Part shown: positions 40,410-53,971 of the stretch, one piece after another | Layout of the letters: each line of letters starts with the position of its first letter | Numbering within the stretch: the first letter of the stretch is position 1 | Source: Comamonadaceae bacterium | Lineage (GTDB): Bacteria > Pseudomonadota > Gammaproteobacteria > Burkholderiales > Burkholderiaceae_C | DNA: 64,000 nucleotides | Direction: 5' to 3' | Assembly: GCA_003599455.1 (NCBI GenBank) | Contig: QZKF01000057.1 | Coordinates: forward strand, 1-64,000 | The notes under the pieces: model-generated | Database searches by the model: none | What the model saw: only the letters and a program-made list of their open reading frames with translations | What the model was told of the DNA's origin: nothing | Made by a program: the position numbers and the translations under genes

Positions 40410-40643
40410 TTAAGCTTGACCGCGTGCGCGCAGGTCGGCGAGCACGGCGTCAATGCCGTTTTTGTCGATCAGGCGCAGGGCGGCGCCGGACACGCGCAGG
40501 CGCACCCAGCGGTTTTCGCTCTCGACCCAGAAACGGCGGTATTGCAGGTTCGGCAGGAACCGGCGCTTGGTTTTGTTGTTGGCGTGGGAAACGTTGTTCC
40601 CGACCATGGGCTTCTTGCCCGTGACGTCGCAGACGCGTGCCAT
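40410..40643 (-). CDS. rpmB: Large ribosomal subunit protein bL28
   Basis: The 77-residue basic protein begins [20 protein letters not shown] and includes the L28 segment [12 protein letters not shown], with the C-terminal part [14 protein letters not shown]. Length and sequence are standard for bL28. It is the first gene of the rpmB-rpmG operon. The 201 bp upstream to the trxB stop contain no gene and should carry the ribosomal promoter; I see no convincing -35/-10 pair by eye. Confidence 0.97.
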   Translation of the reverse strand: MARVCDVTGKKPMVGNNVSHANNKTKRRFLPNLQYRRFWVESENRWVRLRVSGAALRLIDKNGIDAVLADLRARGQA

Positions 40644-40844
40644 GAGGACACTCCGATCATTTCAAACAGCTGTTGACCGCGACCGGAGGGGACTCCGTGC
40701 CTGGCCATTCAGCCTCACCTCGCCAGGAAAGGGTGGCGGTAACCCGAATCTGCTTCGTGCCCCGGGCAAGCCGGTCAATCTCAGCAAAGCCCGCAATTAT
40801 AGCCAATAGCCGGGCGGCCCGCCATGGGCCTGCGTTGCCGGGCG

Positions 40845-42622
<1,778 letters not shown>

Positions 42623-42737
42623 GCGCCGCATCGGTGGCTCGCGGCGGCGGCGCTGCGAGAGCCTGCCGACCCTGTTCTGCATGGCCTGGCCGCACCGCGT
42701 CATGGGGTAAGCTAGCCGCTGGAATTCAGCGAGGCCT

Positions 42738-45092
42738 ATGACATATTCACTCAACACCCTCAACGCCGACCGCAGCCCTGCAGGTCCGGCGGGTGTGTCC
42801 CGGTTCGCCCAGGAAATCGGCCTGGTGCTGGGCGCCGCCGCACTGGCGTTCTGGCTGCTCGCGCTGCTGAGCCATTCGTTGACCGACCCCGCCTGGAGCA
42901 CCACCGGCACCGCCACCGAGGTGGGTAACTGGGGTGGACGCCTCGGGGCCTTGCTGGCTGACTGGAGCTACTACCTGCTGGGCTTCTCGGTGTGGTGGTT
43001 GTTCCTGGCGGGCGTGCGCGCCTGGCTGTCCACGCTGGCGCGCTGGATCCGGGGTACCCCGGGCAGCGAAGACGACGCTGCGCCGGGTGACCGCATCTGG
43101 CATCGCCCGTGGGCGCGCCGCTCGCTGTTCTGGCTCGCCCTGTTCACATTGATGGCCGCGAGCACGGTGCTGGAGTGGAGCCGCCTCTACCGTCTGGAAG
43201 CCTTGCTGCCGGGGCATGCCGGTGGCGTGCTGGGCCATGCCCTGGGCCCGCTGTCCACGCGCTGGCTGGGCTTCACCGGATCGGCGCTGACCATGCTGGC
43301 CCTCCTGCTGGTGTGTCTGCCGAGCGTGTTCCGTTTTTCCTGGGGCCATTGGGCCGAGGAAGTCGGGCACACGCTGGACGGCTGGTTCGAAGCGCGGCGC
43401 GAGAAGCGCGAAGCGGTGGAAGACCATCGCATTGGCGAGAAGGCGGCGCGCGAACGCGAAGAAGTGGTGAAGGTCGAGCGGGTGGAAATCGAGGAGCACC
43501 ACCCCACGCCGGTGGTGATCGAACCCACGCTGGTCGATGTGCCCAAGAGCGAGCGCGTGGCGAAAGAACGCCAGAAGCCGCTGTTCACCGAACTGCCCGA
43601 CAGCAAGCTGCCGCAGGTGGACCTGCTCGACAGCGCGCCAGCGCACCAGGCTGGGGTGGACAGCCAGACGCTGGAGATGACCAGCCGCCTGATCGAGAAG
43701 AAGCTCAAGGATTTCGGCGTCGACGTGCGCGTGGTCGCCGCGGCGCCGGGCCCCGTGATCACGCGCTACGAGATCGAGCCCGCCACCGGCGTGAAGGGTT
43801 CGCAGATCGTCAACCTCGGGCGCGACCTGGCGCGTTCGCTCTCGCTGGTCTCCATCCGCGTGATCGAGACCATTCCGGGCAAGAACCTGATGGCGCTGGA
43901 GTTGCCCAACGCCAAGCGCCAGACCATCAAGCTCAGCGAGATCCTGGGATCGGCCGTCTACAACGACGCCAAGTCGATGCTGACCATGGGCCTGGGCAAG
44001 GACATCGGTGGCCAGCCCATCGTGGCCGACCTGGCCAAGATGCCGCACTGCCTGGTGGCCGGTACCACCGGCTCGGGCAAGTCGGTCGGCATCAACGCGA
44101 TGATTCTGTCGCTGCTGTACAAGGCCGACGCGCGCGACGTGCGCCTGCTGCTGATCGATCCCAAGATGCTCGAGATGAGCGTCTACGAAGGCATTCCGCA
44201 CCTGCTCGCGCCCGTGGTCACCGACATGAAGCACGCGGCCAACGGCCTGAACTGGTGCGTGGCCGAGATGGAGAAGCGCTACAAGCTCATGAGCAAGCTG
44301 GGCGTGCGCAACCTCGCGGGCTACAACGTGAAGATCGACGAAGCCGCGGCGCGTGGCGAGTTCATCGGCAACCCGTTCAGCCTCACGCCCGAGCAGCCCG
44401 AACCGCTGGAGCGCCTGCCCTACATCGTGGTGGTGATCGACGAGCTGGCCGACCTGATGATGGTGGTGGGCAAGAAGATCGAGGAGCTCATCGCGCGTCT
44501 GGCGCAGAAGGCGCGCGCGGCCGGCATCCACCTGATCCTCGCCACGCAGCGCCCCAGCGTGGACGTGATCACCGGCCTGATCAAGGCCAACATCCCCACC
44601 CGCCTGTCGTTCCAGGTCAGCAGCAAGATCGACAGCCGCACCATCCTCGACCAGATGGGTGCCGAGAGCCTGCTCGGCATGGGTGACATGCTTTACATGC
44701 CGTCGGGTACGGGCTTCCCGATCCGGGTGCATGGTGCGTTTGTCAGCGACGACGAAGTGCACCGCGTGGTGGCCTACCTGAAAGAGCAGGGCGGCGAACC
44801 CAACTACATCGACGGCGTGCTCGAGGGCAGCGTGGGCGATGGCGAGGGCGGCGACCTGTTCGGCGAAGGGGGCGGCGAGAGCGGCAACGGCGAGAAAGAC
44901 GCGCTCTACGACCAGGCGGTGGAGATCGTGCTCAAGGACCGCAAGGCCAGCATTTCCTACGTGCAGCGCAAGCTCAAGATCGGCTACAACCGCGCCGCGC
45001 GCCTGCTCGAGGACATGGAGAACGCCGGCCTGGTCAGCGCGCTCACCTCCAGCGGCCAGCGCGACATCCTGGTGCCCTCGCGCGGCGAATGA
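42738..45092 (+). CDS. ftsK: DNA translocase FtsK
   Basis: The 784-residue protein pumps chromosome DNA at the septum and helps resolve dimers. The N-terminal domain has four membrane helices (about 25-200) anchoring it at the divisome. A short linker (about 215-300) is unusually brief compared with E. coli FtsK. The motor has Walker [14 protein letters not shown] near 442 and Walker [16 protein letters not shown] near 575. The C-terminal gamma domain (from about 715, [20 protein letters not shown]) is the KOPS-reading winged helix. It is followed by lolA after 47 bp. Confidence 0.97.
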   Translation: MTYSLNTLNADRSPAGPAGVSRFAQEIGLVLGAAALAFWLLALLSHSLTDPAWSTTGTATEVGNWGGRLGALLADWSYYLLGFSVWWLFLAGVRAWLSTLARWIRGTPGSEDDAAPGDRIWHRPWARRSLFWLALFTLMAASTVLEWSRLYRLEALLPGHAGGVLGHALGPLSTRWLGFTGSALTMLALLLVCLPSVFRFSWGHWAEEVGHTLDGWFEARREKREAVEDHRIGEKAAREREEVVKVERVEIEEHHPTPVVIEPTLVDVPKSERVAKERQKPLFTELPDSKLPQVDLLDSAPAHQAGVDSQTLEMTSRLIEKKLKDFGVDVRVVAAAPGPVITRYEIEPATGVKGSQIVNLGRDLARSLSLVSIRVIETIPGKNLMALELPNAKRQTIKLSEILGSAVYNDAKSMLTMGLGKDIGGQPIVADLAKMPHCLVAGTTGSGKSVGINAMILSLLYKADARDVRLLLIDPKMLEMSVYEGIPHLLAPVVTDMKHAANGLNWCVAEMEKRYKLMSKLGVRNLAGYNVKIDEAAARGEFIGNPFSLTPEQPEPLERLPYIVVVIDELADLMMVVGKKIEELIARLAQKARAAGIHLILATQRPSVDVITGLIKANIPTRLSFQVSSKIDSRTILDQMGAESLLGMGDMLYMPSGTGFPIRVHGAFVSDDEVHRVVAYLKEQGGEPNYIDGVLEGSVGDGEGGDLFGEGGGESGNGEKDALYDQAVEIVLKDRKASISYVQRKLKIGYNRAARLLEDMENAGLVSALTSSGQRDILVPSRGE

Positions 45093-45139
45093 ATCCTGCC
45101 GACGTGCAACCAAGTCGGCGCAACCGGGTCAGACCGTCC

Positions 45140-45778
45140 ATGATCAAACAACTCCTCACCTCCGGCGCGCTGGCGCTGGCCGCGCTCACCGCCCAGGCCG
45201 ACGGCCTGCAAGACCTCGAAAGATTCCTGCGCGAGGTGAGCAGCGGCAAGGCCGGCTTCACCCAGGTGGTGACCTCGCCCAAGCGCGCCAGCGAGACCGT
45301 GGCGCGCAGCAAGACCTCCACCGGTCGCTTCGAATTCATGCGGCCCGACCGTTTCCGCTTCGTGTACACCAAGCCGTTCGAGCAGACCATCGTGGCCGAT
45401 GGCCAGACCCTGTGGATGTACGACGTGGACCTGAACCAGGTGACCTCGCGCTCGCAGAAGGACGCGTTGGGCAGCACGCCGGCGGCGCTGATCGCGGCCG
45501 GTACCGACCTCAAGGGCCTCACCGATGCGTTCGAGCTCAAGCCCGCCGCGGCGCAAGGCGGCCTGGAGTGGCTGGAGGCCCGGCCCAAGGACCGCAACGG
45601 CCAGTTGCAGATGGTGCGCGTGGGCTTCAAGCAGGGCCAGTTGTCGGTGCTCGACATCGAGGACAGCCTGGGCCAGCGCTCCGTGCTCACCTTCAACGAC
45701 TGGCAGGCCAACGCCGCGCTGAAGGCGGGGGACTTCAAGTTCCAGCCGCCGGCGGGCGCCTCCGTGATCCGGCCCTGA
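45140..45778 (+). CDS. lolA: Outer-membrane lipoprotein carrier protein LolA
   Basis: The 212-residue periplasmic carrier takes lipoproteins from LolCDE to the outer membrane. A signal peptide spans residues 1-20 (LLTSGALALAALTAQAD). Conserved segments are SSGKAGFTQVVTSP near 35, FEFMRPDRFRFVYTKPFEQTIVADGQTLWMYDVDLNQV near 65-100, and a C-terminal hydrophobic beta core. I start at MIKQLLTS rather than at an upstream ATG (45089), because the signal peptide fits exactly here. The gene lies between ftsK and rarA, the common Burkholderiales order. Confidence 0.95.
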   Translation: MIKQLLTSGALALAALTAQADGLQDLERFLREVSSGKAGFTQVVTSPKRASETVARSKTSTGRFEFMRPDRFRFVYTKPFEQTIVADGQTLWMYDVDLNQVTSRSQKDALGSTPAALIAAGTDLKGLTDAFELKPAAAQGGLEWLEARPKDRNGQLQMVRVGFKQGQLSVLDIEDSLGQRSVLTFNDWQANAALKAGDFKFQPPAGASVIRP

Positions 45779-45815
45779 GCCGGGCCCGCAGCTGCTGAAC
45801 CGGACGACGCGCGCC

Positions 45816-47108
45816 GTGGCTGTTGCCAGTTCCCACGTGCCCCTGGCCGAGCGCCTGCGCCCGCGCACCCTGGCCGAGGTGGTGGGCCAGCAGCACATGC
45901 TGGGCGAGGGCATGGCGCTGCGCCTGGCGTTTGAATCGGGCCAGCCGCACAGCTGCATCCTCTGGGGGCCGCCCGGCGTGGGCAAGACCACCATCGCGCG
46001 GCTCATGGCCGACGCCTTCGACGCGCAGTTCCTCACCATCAGCGCGGTGCTCGGCGGTGTGAAGGACATCCGCGAAGCGGTGGAGCGGGCCGAGGTGGCG
46101 CGCAGCGGGCTCTCGCCCCAGCGCACCATCCTGTTCGTGGACGAGGTGCACCGCTTCAACAAGAGCCAGCAGGACGCCTTCCTGCCGCACGTGGAAAGCG
46201 GCCTGTTCACCTTCATCGGCGCCACCACCGAAAACCCCTCGTTCGAGGTCAACTCGGCCCTGCTGTCGCGCGCCGCGGTCTACGTGCTGCAGCCGCTGTC
46301 GGAAGACGATCTGCGCGAGATCGTGGCCAAGGCGCAGGCCATCGACGCGGTGCCGGCCATCGAGTCCGCCGCCATCGACCGCCTGATTGCCTACGCCGAC
46401 GGCGACGCGCGCCGCCTGCTCAACACGCTGGAGACGCTGGCGGTGGCGGCCGGGAGCGAGAAGCTCACCGAGGTCACCGACGCCTGGCTGCTCAAGGTGC
46501 TGGGCGAGCGCATGCGCCGCTACGACAAGGGCGGCGAGCAGTTCTACGACACCATCAGCGCGCTGCACAAAAGCGTGCGCGGCTCCGACCCCGACGCGGC
46601 GCTGTACTGGTTCGTGCGCATGCTCGACGGCGGCGCCGACCCGCGCTACATGGCGCGGCGCTTCATCCGCATGGCGGCTGAAGACATCGGCCTGGCCGAC
46701 CCGCGCGCGCTGCGCCTGGCGCTGGACGCGGCCGAGGTCTACGAGCGCCTGGGCAGCCCCGAAGGCGAGCTGGCCCTGGCCGAATGCGTGGTCTATCTGG
46801 CCGTGGCGCCCAAGAGCAACGCGGTCTACAAGGCCTTCAACGAGGCCAAGGCTTTCGTCAGGAAGGACGGCACGCGCCCGGTGCCCATGCACTTGCGCAA
46901 CGCGCCCACCCAGCTCATGAAGCAGCTCGACTACGGCAAGGGCTACCGCTATGCCCACGACGAAGAGGGCGGTTTCGCGGCCGGCGAGCGCTATCTGCCC
47001 GACGGCATGGCCGACCCCGGCTTCTACCGGCCGGTCGAGCGCGGGCTGGAGGTGCGCATCGCCGATAAGCTGCGCGAGCTCAAAAAACGCAACGATCAAA
47101 AAAACTAA
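45816..47108 (+). CDS. rarA: Replication-associated recombination protein RarA
   Basis: The 430-residue AAA+ ATPase acts at stalled or broken replication forks. GTG start at 45816. The N-terminal clamp-loader-like core has LAERLRPRTLAEVVGQQHML, Walker A GPPGVGKTTIARLM near 54, Walker B TILFVDEVHRFNKSQQD near 107, and sensor ATTENPSFEVNSALLSR. The C-terminal tetramerisation domain includes DISALHKSVRGSDPDAALYW-type wording near 245 and YKAFNEAKAFV near 340. The gene ends 232 bp before livH, a gap containing a leader-like hairpin. Confidence 0.96.
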   Translation: MAVASSHVPLAERLRPRTLAEVVGQQHMLGEGMALRLAFESGQPHSCILWGPPGVGKTTIARLMADAFDAQFLTISAVLGGVKDIREAVERAEVARSGLSPQRTILFVDEVHRFNKSQQDAFLPHVESGLFTFIGATTENPSFEVNSALLSRAAVYVLQPLSEDDLREIVAKAQAIDAVPAIESAAIDRLIAYADGDARRLLNTLETLAVAAGSEKLTEVTDAWLLKVLGERMRRYDKGGEQFYDTISALHKSVRGSDPDAALYWFVRMLDGGADPRYMARRFIRMAAEDIGLADPRALRLALDAAEVYERLGSPEGELALAECVVYLAVAPKSNAVYKAFNEAKAFVRKDGTRPVPMHLRNAPTQLMKQLDYGKGYRYAHDEEGGFAAGERYLPDGMADPGFYRPVERGLEVRIADKLRELKKRNDQKN

Positions 47109-47228
47109 TGAAATGCCAATCGCGCTGATGCAGCGATGGGCCGCGATCGAAATTCAGGGTAAACCCGCGTCCGCTAAGGGCTTACACGCATGCGGCCCCC
47201 AAAAGCGCGTCATTACAATCCGTCCACC

Positions 47229-47274
47229 AACCCGCAGTCTGTCCTGTTTCAAGGTCAGGTCTGGCGGGTTTTTT
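47229..47274 (+). terminator. Hairpin with T-run upstream of livH (terminator or attenuator)
   Basis: The left arm aacccgcagtctgtcc pairs with the right arm ggtcaggtctggcgggtt apart from three small bulges, and is followed by a T-run (gcgggttttttgct). A -10-like tacaat (47215-47220) lies 9 bases before the hairpin with no matching -35. It could terminate rarA transcription or attenuate a liv transcript that starts just upstream. I cannot decide between these. Confidence 0.7.
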
Positions 47275-47339
47275 GCTAGGTTGAAACAGGCCAGCGCCAC
47301 AAGCGCCCTTCGGCCTGTCACACACACGGAGAATCTTTC

Positions 47340-48269
47340 ATGGAAGTTTTGCTACAGCAGATCATCAACGGTCTGGTGCTGGGCAGCATGTATGCGCTGG
47401 TGGCTCTTGGATACACCATGGTGTACGGCATCATCGGCCTGATCAACTTTGCCCACGGCGACGTGCTGATGGTGGGGGCGCTGACCAGCTGGACCCTGAT
47501 CGGATGGATGACCGATGCCTCGCCCGGTCTGCCCGGCTGGCTGGTGCTGCTGCTGGCCACGGCGATTGCGATGGTGGTCTGCGCCACGCTGAACTTCTCG
47601 ATCGAGAAACTGGCCTACCGGCCGCTGCGCAACTCGAACCGGCTCGCTCCCCTGATCACGGCCATCGGCATGTCGCTGCTGTTGCAGACCTTCGCCATGA
47701 TCATCTGGAAGCCCAACCCCAAGTCCTATCCGAACATGCTGCCCACCGAGCCGGTGCAGTTCGGCGGCGCGGTGATCTCGATCACGCAGATCACCATCCT
47801 GGCCACCACGGCCATCACGCTGGCCTTCCTGATGTGGCTGGTCAACCGCACCAATCTGGGTCGCGCCATGCGCGCCACCGCCGAGAACCCGCGCGTGGCC
47901 GCGCTCATGGGCATCAAGCCCGACGTGGTCATCTCCGCCACCTTCATCATCGGCGCCATGCTCGCGGCCATCGCGGGCGTGATGTGGGCCTCCAACTACG
48001 GCACCGTGCAACACGCCATGGGCTTCATGCCCGGCCTCAAGGCCTTCGTGGCCGCGGTCATGGGCGGCATCGGCAACCTGGCCGGTGCGGTGGTCGGGGG
48101 CATTGCCCTGGGCCTGATCGAATCCCTGGGCGCCGGCTACCTCGGCAAGCTCACCGGGGGCGTGCTGGGCAGCCAGTACACCGACATCTTTGCCTTCATC
48201 GTGCTCGCCATCGTGCTCACGCTGCGCCCCTCGGGCCTGCTGGGTGAACGTGTCGCGGACCGTGCCTGA
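47340..48269 (+). CDS. livH: Branched-chain amino acid ABC permease LivH
   Basis: The 309-residue inner-membrane permease is the first gene of livHMGF. Features: MEVLLQQIINGLVLGSMYAL at the start, GIIGLINFAHGDVLMVGAL near 30, LNFSIEKLAYRPLRNSNRLAPLITAIG near 82, the EAA-like loop NRTNLGRAMRATAENPRVAALMGI near 168, and AVMGGIGNLAGAVVGGI near 235. With LivM it forms the channel for leucine, isoleucine and valine, though related systems carry urea or aromatics. No LivJ/LivK binding protein is encoded here. Confidence 0.93.
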   Translation: MEVLLQQIINGLVLGSMYALVALGYTMVYGIIGLINFAHGDVLMVGALTSWTLIGWMTDASPGLPGWLVLLLATAIAMVVCATLNFSIEKLAYRPLRNSNRLAPLITAIGMSLLLQTFAMIIWKPNPKSYPNMLPTEPVQFGGAVISITQITILATTAITLAFLMWLVNRTNLGRAMRATAENPRVAALMGIKPDVVISATFIIGAMLAAIAGVMWASNYGTVQHAMGFMPGLKAFVAAVMGGIGNLAGAVVGGIALGLIESLGAGYLGKLTGGVLGSQYTDIFAFIVLAIVLTLRPSGLLGERVADRA

Positions 48270-48286
48270 CCGCCAGGAGAACCCAC

Positions 48287-49372
48287 ATGATGAACACCAA
48301 AACCGGCAAGCTGATCGTCTTCCTGATCGCGGGTGCAGCCCTTCTGCTGCTGCCCATCATCCTGCAGTCCACCGGCAGCAACTCCTGGGTGCGCATTGTC
48401 GACATCGCGCTCATGTATGTGCTGCTGGCCCTGGGCCTGAACATCGTGGTCGGCTACGCCGGCCTGCTCGACCTGGGCTACATCGCCTTCTTCGCGGTGG
48501 GGGCCTATGTCTTCGCGCTGCTGGGTTCGCCCCATCTCGCCGACACCTTCCCGGCCATCAAGGCCATGTTCCCCAACGGCCTGCACTACAACATCTGGCT
48601 GGTGATGATCCTCGCGGCGGCGGTCGCGGGCGTGGTCGGCATGATCCTGGGTGCGCCCACGCTCAAGCTGCGCGGTGACTACCTGGCCATCATCACCCTG
48701 GGCTTCGGCGAGATCATCCGCATCTTCCTGCTCAACATGGACCGCCCGGTGAACATCACCAACGGCCCCAAGGGCATCAGCCAGATCGACACCATCTCGG
48801 TGTTCGGACTCGACCTGGGCCAGCGCCTGACCATCGGCAACTACACCTTCCAGCCGGTCACGCTGTACTACTACCTGTTCCTGTTCTTCGTGATCCTGGC
48901 CATCGTCATCTCGTACCGCCTGCAGGACTCGCGCATCGGCCGCGCCTGGATGGCCATCCGCGAAGACGAGATCGCCGCCAAGGCCATGGGCCTGAACACC
49001 CGCAACCTCAAGCTGCTGGCCTTCGGCATGGGCGCCTCGTTCGGCGGTGTGTCCGGCGTGCTGTTCGCCTCGTTCCAGCGCTTCGTCTCGCCCGAATCCT
49101 TCTCGCTGATGGAGTCGGTGATGGTGGTGGCCATGGTGGTGCTCGGCGGCATCGGGCACATCCCGGGCGTGGTGCTCGGCGCCCTGCTGCTGGCCGGCCT
49201 GCCCGAGTTGCTGCGGCACGTGGCGCACCCGCTCACGGCCATGACCGACGGCCGTCTGGCTCCCGAGATCCTGCGCCAGTTGCTGATCGCGCTGGCCATG
49301 GTGGTGGTCATGCTGATACGACCCAAAGGCTTGTGGCCCTCGCCCGAGCACGGCAAGTCCCTGTCCAAGTGA
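48287..49372 (+). CDS. livM: Branched-chain amino acid ABC permease LivM
   Basis: The 361-residue permease has the LivM pattern: VRIVDIALMYVLLALGLNIVVGYAGLLDLG near 30-60, GAPTLKLRGDYLAIITLGFGEIIRIFLLN near 125, YRLQDSRIGRAWMAIREDEIAAKAMGLN near 210, and GGIGHIPGVVLGALLLAGLPELLR near 285. It lies 17 bp after livH and 13 bp before livG, indicating one operon. It forms a heterodimeric channel with LivH. Confidence 0.93.
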   Translation: MMNTKTGKLIVFLIAGAALLLLPIILQSTGSNSWVRIVDIALMYVLLALGLNIVVGYAGLLDLGYIAFFAVGAYVFALLGSPHLADTFPAIKAMFPNGLHYNIWLVMILAAAVAGVVGMILGAPTLKLRGDYLAIITLGFGEIIRIFLLNMDRPVNITNGPKGISQIDTISVFGLDLGQRLTIGNYTFQPVTLYYYLFLFFVILAIVISYRLQDSRIGRAWMAIREDEIAAKAMGLNTRNLKLLAFGMGASFGGVSGVLFASFQRFVSPESFSLMESVMVVAMVVLGGIGHIPGVVLGALLLAGLPELLRHVAHPLTAMTDGRLAPEILRQLLIALAMVVVMLIRPKGLWPSPEHGKSLSK

Positions 49373-49385
49373 GCGGAGAATCCAG

Positions 49386-50156
49386 ATGACTGACACGATT
49401 CTCAAAGTGGCGAACGTCTCCAAGCGCTTCGGTGGCCTGCAGGCCCTGAGCGATGTGGGCATTGAAATCAAGCGCGGCCAGGTCTACGGCCTGATCGGCC
49501 CCAACGGCGCCGGCAAGACGACCTTCTTCAACGTGCTGACCGGCCTGTACTCGCCCGACAGCGGCTCCTTCGAGCTCGCGGGCAAGCCGTACACGCCCAG
49601 CGCGGTGCACGAGGTGGCCAAGGCGGGCATCGCCCGCACCTTCCAGAACATCCGCCTGTTCGCCGAAATGACGGCGCTGGAAAACGTGATGGTCGGGCGC
49701 CATGTGCGCACGCATTCGGGCCTGATCGGTGCCGTGCTGCGCACGCCCGGTTTCAAGCGCGAGGAGGCCGAGATCACGGCCCGCGCGCGCGAGCTGCTGG
49801 CCTATGTGGGCATCGAAAAGTTTGCCGACTACAAGTCGCGCACGCTGAGCTACGGCGACCAGCGCCGGCTGGAGATCGCACGCGCCCTGGCCACCGATCC
49901 GCAGCTGATCGCGCTGGACGAGCCCGCGGCCGGCATGAACGCCACCGAAAAGATCCAGTTGCGCGAGCTGATCGACCGCATCCGCAAGGACGACCGCACC
50001 ATCCTGCTGATCGAGCACGACGTGAAGCTGGTGATGGGCCTGTGCGACCGCGTGACCGTGCTCGACTACGGCAAGCAACTGTCCTCCGGCTCACCGGCCG
50101 ACGTGCAGAAGGACCCCAAAGTGATCGAGGCCTACCTCGGCACCGGTGGCCACTGA
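49386..50156 (+). CDS. livG: Branched-chain amino acid ABC transporter ATPase LivG
   Basis: The 256-residue ATPase has Walker A GPNGAGKTTFFNVL near 38, the LivG-typical GIARTFQNIRLFAEMTALENVMVGRH near 81, signature LSYGDQRRLEIARALA near 154, Walker B IALDEPAAGMN, and H-loop LLIEHDVKLVMGL. It pairs with LivF to energise LivHM. It ends with the stop 16 bp before the livF start. Confidence 0.94.
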   Translation: MTDTILKVANVSKRFGGLQALSDVGIEIKRGQVYGLIGPNGAGKTTFFNVLTGLYSPDSGSFELAGKPYTPSAVHEVAKAGIARTFQNIRLFAEMTALENVMVGRHVRTHSGLIGAVLRTPGFKREEAEITARARELLAYVGIEKFADYKSRTLSYGDQRRLEIARALATDPQLIALDEPAAGMNATEKIQLRELIDRIRKDDRTILLIEHDVKLVMGLCDRVTVLDYGKQLSSGSPADVQKDPKVIEAYLGTGGH

Positions 50157-50172
50157 TCAAGGACCGACACAC

Positions 50173-50889
50173 ATGGCAAACACACTCCTCAAAGTCAGCG
50201 GCCTCAAGGTGGCCTATGGCGGCATCAAGGCCGTCAAGGGCATCGACCTCGAAGTGCGCGAAGGCGAGCTGATCTCGCTCATCGGCTCCAACGGCGCCGG
50301 CAAGACCACCACCATGAAGGCCGTCACCGGCTCGCTGGCTTTTGAAGCCGGCGACATCGAGTACATGGGCAAGAGCATCAAGGGCAAGGGCGCCTGGGAC
50401 CTGGTGAAGCAGGGCCTGGCCATGGTGCCGGAAGGCCGTGGCGTGTTCACTCGCATGACCATCACCGAGAACCTGCAGATGGGCGCCTACATCCGCAGCG
50501 ACAAGGCCGGCATCGCGCAGGACATCGAGAAGATGTTCGGCATCTTCCCGCGCCTGCGCGAGCGCAAGGACCAGCTCGCCGGCACCATGAGCGGTGGCGA
50601 GCAGCAGATGCTGGCGATGGCGCGCGCGCTCATGAGCCAGCCCAAGGTGCTGCTGCTCGACGAGCCGTCCATGGGCCTGTCGCCCATCATGGTCGACAAG
50701 ATCTTCGAAGTGGTGCGCGATGTCTCCAAGCAGGGCGTGACCATCCTGCTGGTGGAGCAGAACGCGCGCCGTGCCCTGCAGATCGCCGACCGCGGCTACG
50801 TGATGGACTCGGGCGAGATCATCATGACCGGCGTGGGCCGCGACATGCTGGACGACCCGAAAGTGCGTGCCGCCTACCTCGGCGAATAA
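50173..50889 (+). CDS. livF: Branched-chain amino acid ABC transporter ATPase LivF
   Basis: The 238-residue ATPase has Walker A GSNGAGKTTTMKAVTG near 39, GLAMVPEGRGVFTRMTITENLQMGAY near 88 (a LivF hallmark), signature MSGGEQQMLAMARALM near 142, Walker B LLLDEPSMGLSP, and LVEQNARRAL. It completes livHMGF. I start at MANTLLKV (50173) since the frame upstream overlaps livG's end and lacks a family N-terminus. Confidence 0.94.
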   Translation: MANTLLKVSGLKVAYGGIKAVKGIDLEVREGELISLIGSNGAGKTTTMKAVTGSLAFEAGDIEYMGKSIKGKGAWDLVKQGLAMVPEGRGVFTRMTITENLQMGAYIRSDKAGIAQDIEKMFGIFPRLRERKDQLAGTMSGGEQQMLAMARALMSQPKVLLLDEPSMGLSPIMVDKIFEVVRDVSKQGVTILLVEQNARRALQIADRGYVMDSGEIIMTGVGRDMLDDPKVRAAYLGE

Positions 50890-50901
50890 CGTACCCCCAC
50901 A

Positions 50902-50960
50902 CTCCGCCGCTGCGCGGGTCGCTGCCCCCCAAGGGGGCTGATTCGCCTTGGGGCGGCCCG
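50902..50960 (+). repeat. Dispersed GC palindrome between livF and lysS
   Basis: The segment has the core CCCCCCAAGGGGG with flanking ccgctgcgcgg and cgccttgggg. It resembles the element at 37362-37428 in inverted orientation. Elements like this are common in Comamonadaceae intergenic DNA. It fills most of the 145-bp gap before lysS. Confidence 0.5.
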
Positions 50961-51034
50961 ACGTCGAATCGCGCCTCCAAGGCAAAACTACAATCATGGG
51001 TTGCGCACCTCGGTGCCCAACCCATTTTTCATTC

Positions 51035-52600
<1,566 letters not shown>

Positions 52601-52620
52601 GCCTGAGCGCACCCGCCATG

Positions 52621-52650
52621 AAAGAAGCCGCCCTCGGGCGGCTTCTTTTT
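52621..52650. terminator. Bidirectional terminator between lysS and rpoH
   Basis: The stem aagaagccgccc / gggcggcttctt surrounds a 2-base loop, with an A-rich left flank and T-run right flank. It can serve both convergent genes. Confidence 0.93.
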
Positions 52651-52665
52651 GAGCGGTCGGGATGC

Positions 52666-53613
<948 letters not shown>

Positions 53614-53645
53614 GTATACCCTCCTCAGGTGGTCTTCCAAGAATA

Positions 53646-53672
53646 TTAGCACTCTCTATGAGTGAGTGCTAA
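53646..53672 (-). promoter_or_regulatory. CIRCE operator overlapping the rpoH promoter
   Basis: TTAGCACTC-N9-GAGTGCTAA matches the CIRCE consensus exactly, the binding site for the HrcA repressor. On the minus strand TTAGCA (-35-like) and TAATAT (-10) are spaced 18 bp, with the -35 inside one arm of the operator and the -10 starting in the other, so HrcA would block RNA polymerase. The operator lies 33-59 bp upstream of the ATG. HrcA control of rpoH is known in betaproteobacteria. Confidence 0.92.
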
Positions 53673-53855
53673 GCGCCAAGTTCCTTGTCCGTGAGGCCAT
53701 CCGGTTTTTGGCGGATGCCTGCACGCTGCTGGCACGGCGGATTCTTTGAAAGCCATTGATTCATAAGAAGATTTCCCCAGTCGACAGCGTCAGGCGACAG
53801 ACCATGCGCGCTTTTGCCCCCCGGGTGAAGCGCGCGACGGCCGCGCCGAAGGTGG

Positions 53856-53936
53856 TCAGGGCACCAGCACGGCGGCCCCTTGCAGCCGACCGGCCCGCAG
53901 GTCGTCCAGCGCGTGGGCGGGTGCTTGAGGGCTCAT
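53856..53936 (-). pseudogene. C-terminal remnant of a zinc-dependent alcohol dehydrogenase
   Basis: The 26 residues MSPQAPAHALDDLRAGRLQG followed by AAVLVP end in a stop at 53856-53858. The pattern ALDDLRAG-x-x-G-AAVLV-P is the usual C-terminus of NAD(P)-dependent zinc alcohol dehydrogenases (AdhP type). No upstream coding similarity remains in the 120 bp beyond it: the frame is open but reads into unrelated sequence and then the uspA gene on the other strand. So I interpret it as an eroded gene rather than a small protein. Such a dehydrogenase often accompanies universal stress proteins in low-oxygen clusters of Burkholderiales. Confidence 0.6.
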
Positions 53937-53971
53937 GCTGGATATCTTGAACCACCGGCGGGTGCCAGCGC

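Noticed and set aside
47109..47339. Riboswitch upstream of livH
   Set aside because: Only one hairpin with T-run is visible and no known aptamer consensus could be recognised by eye.
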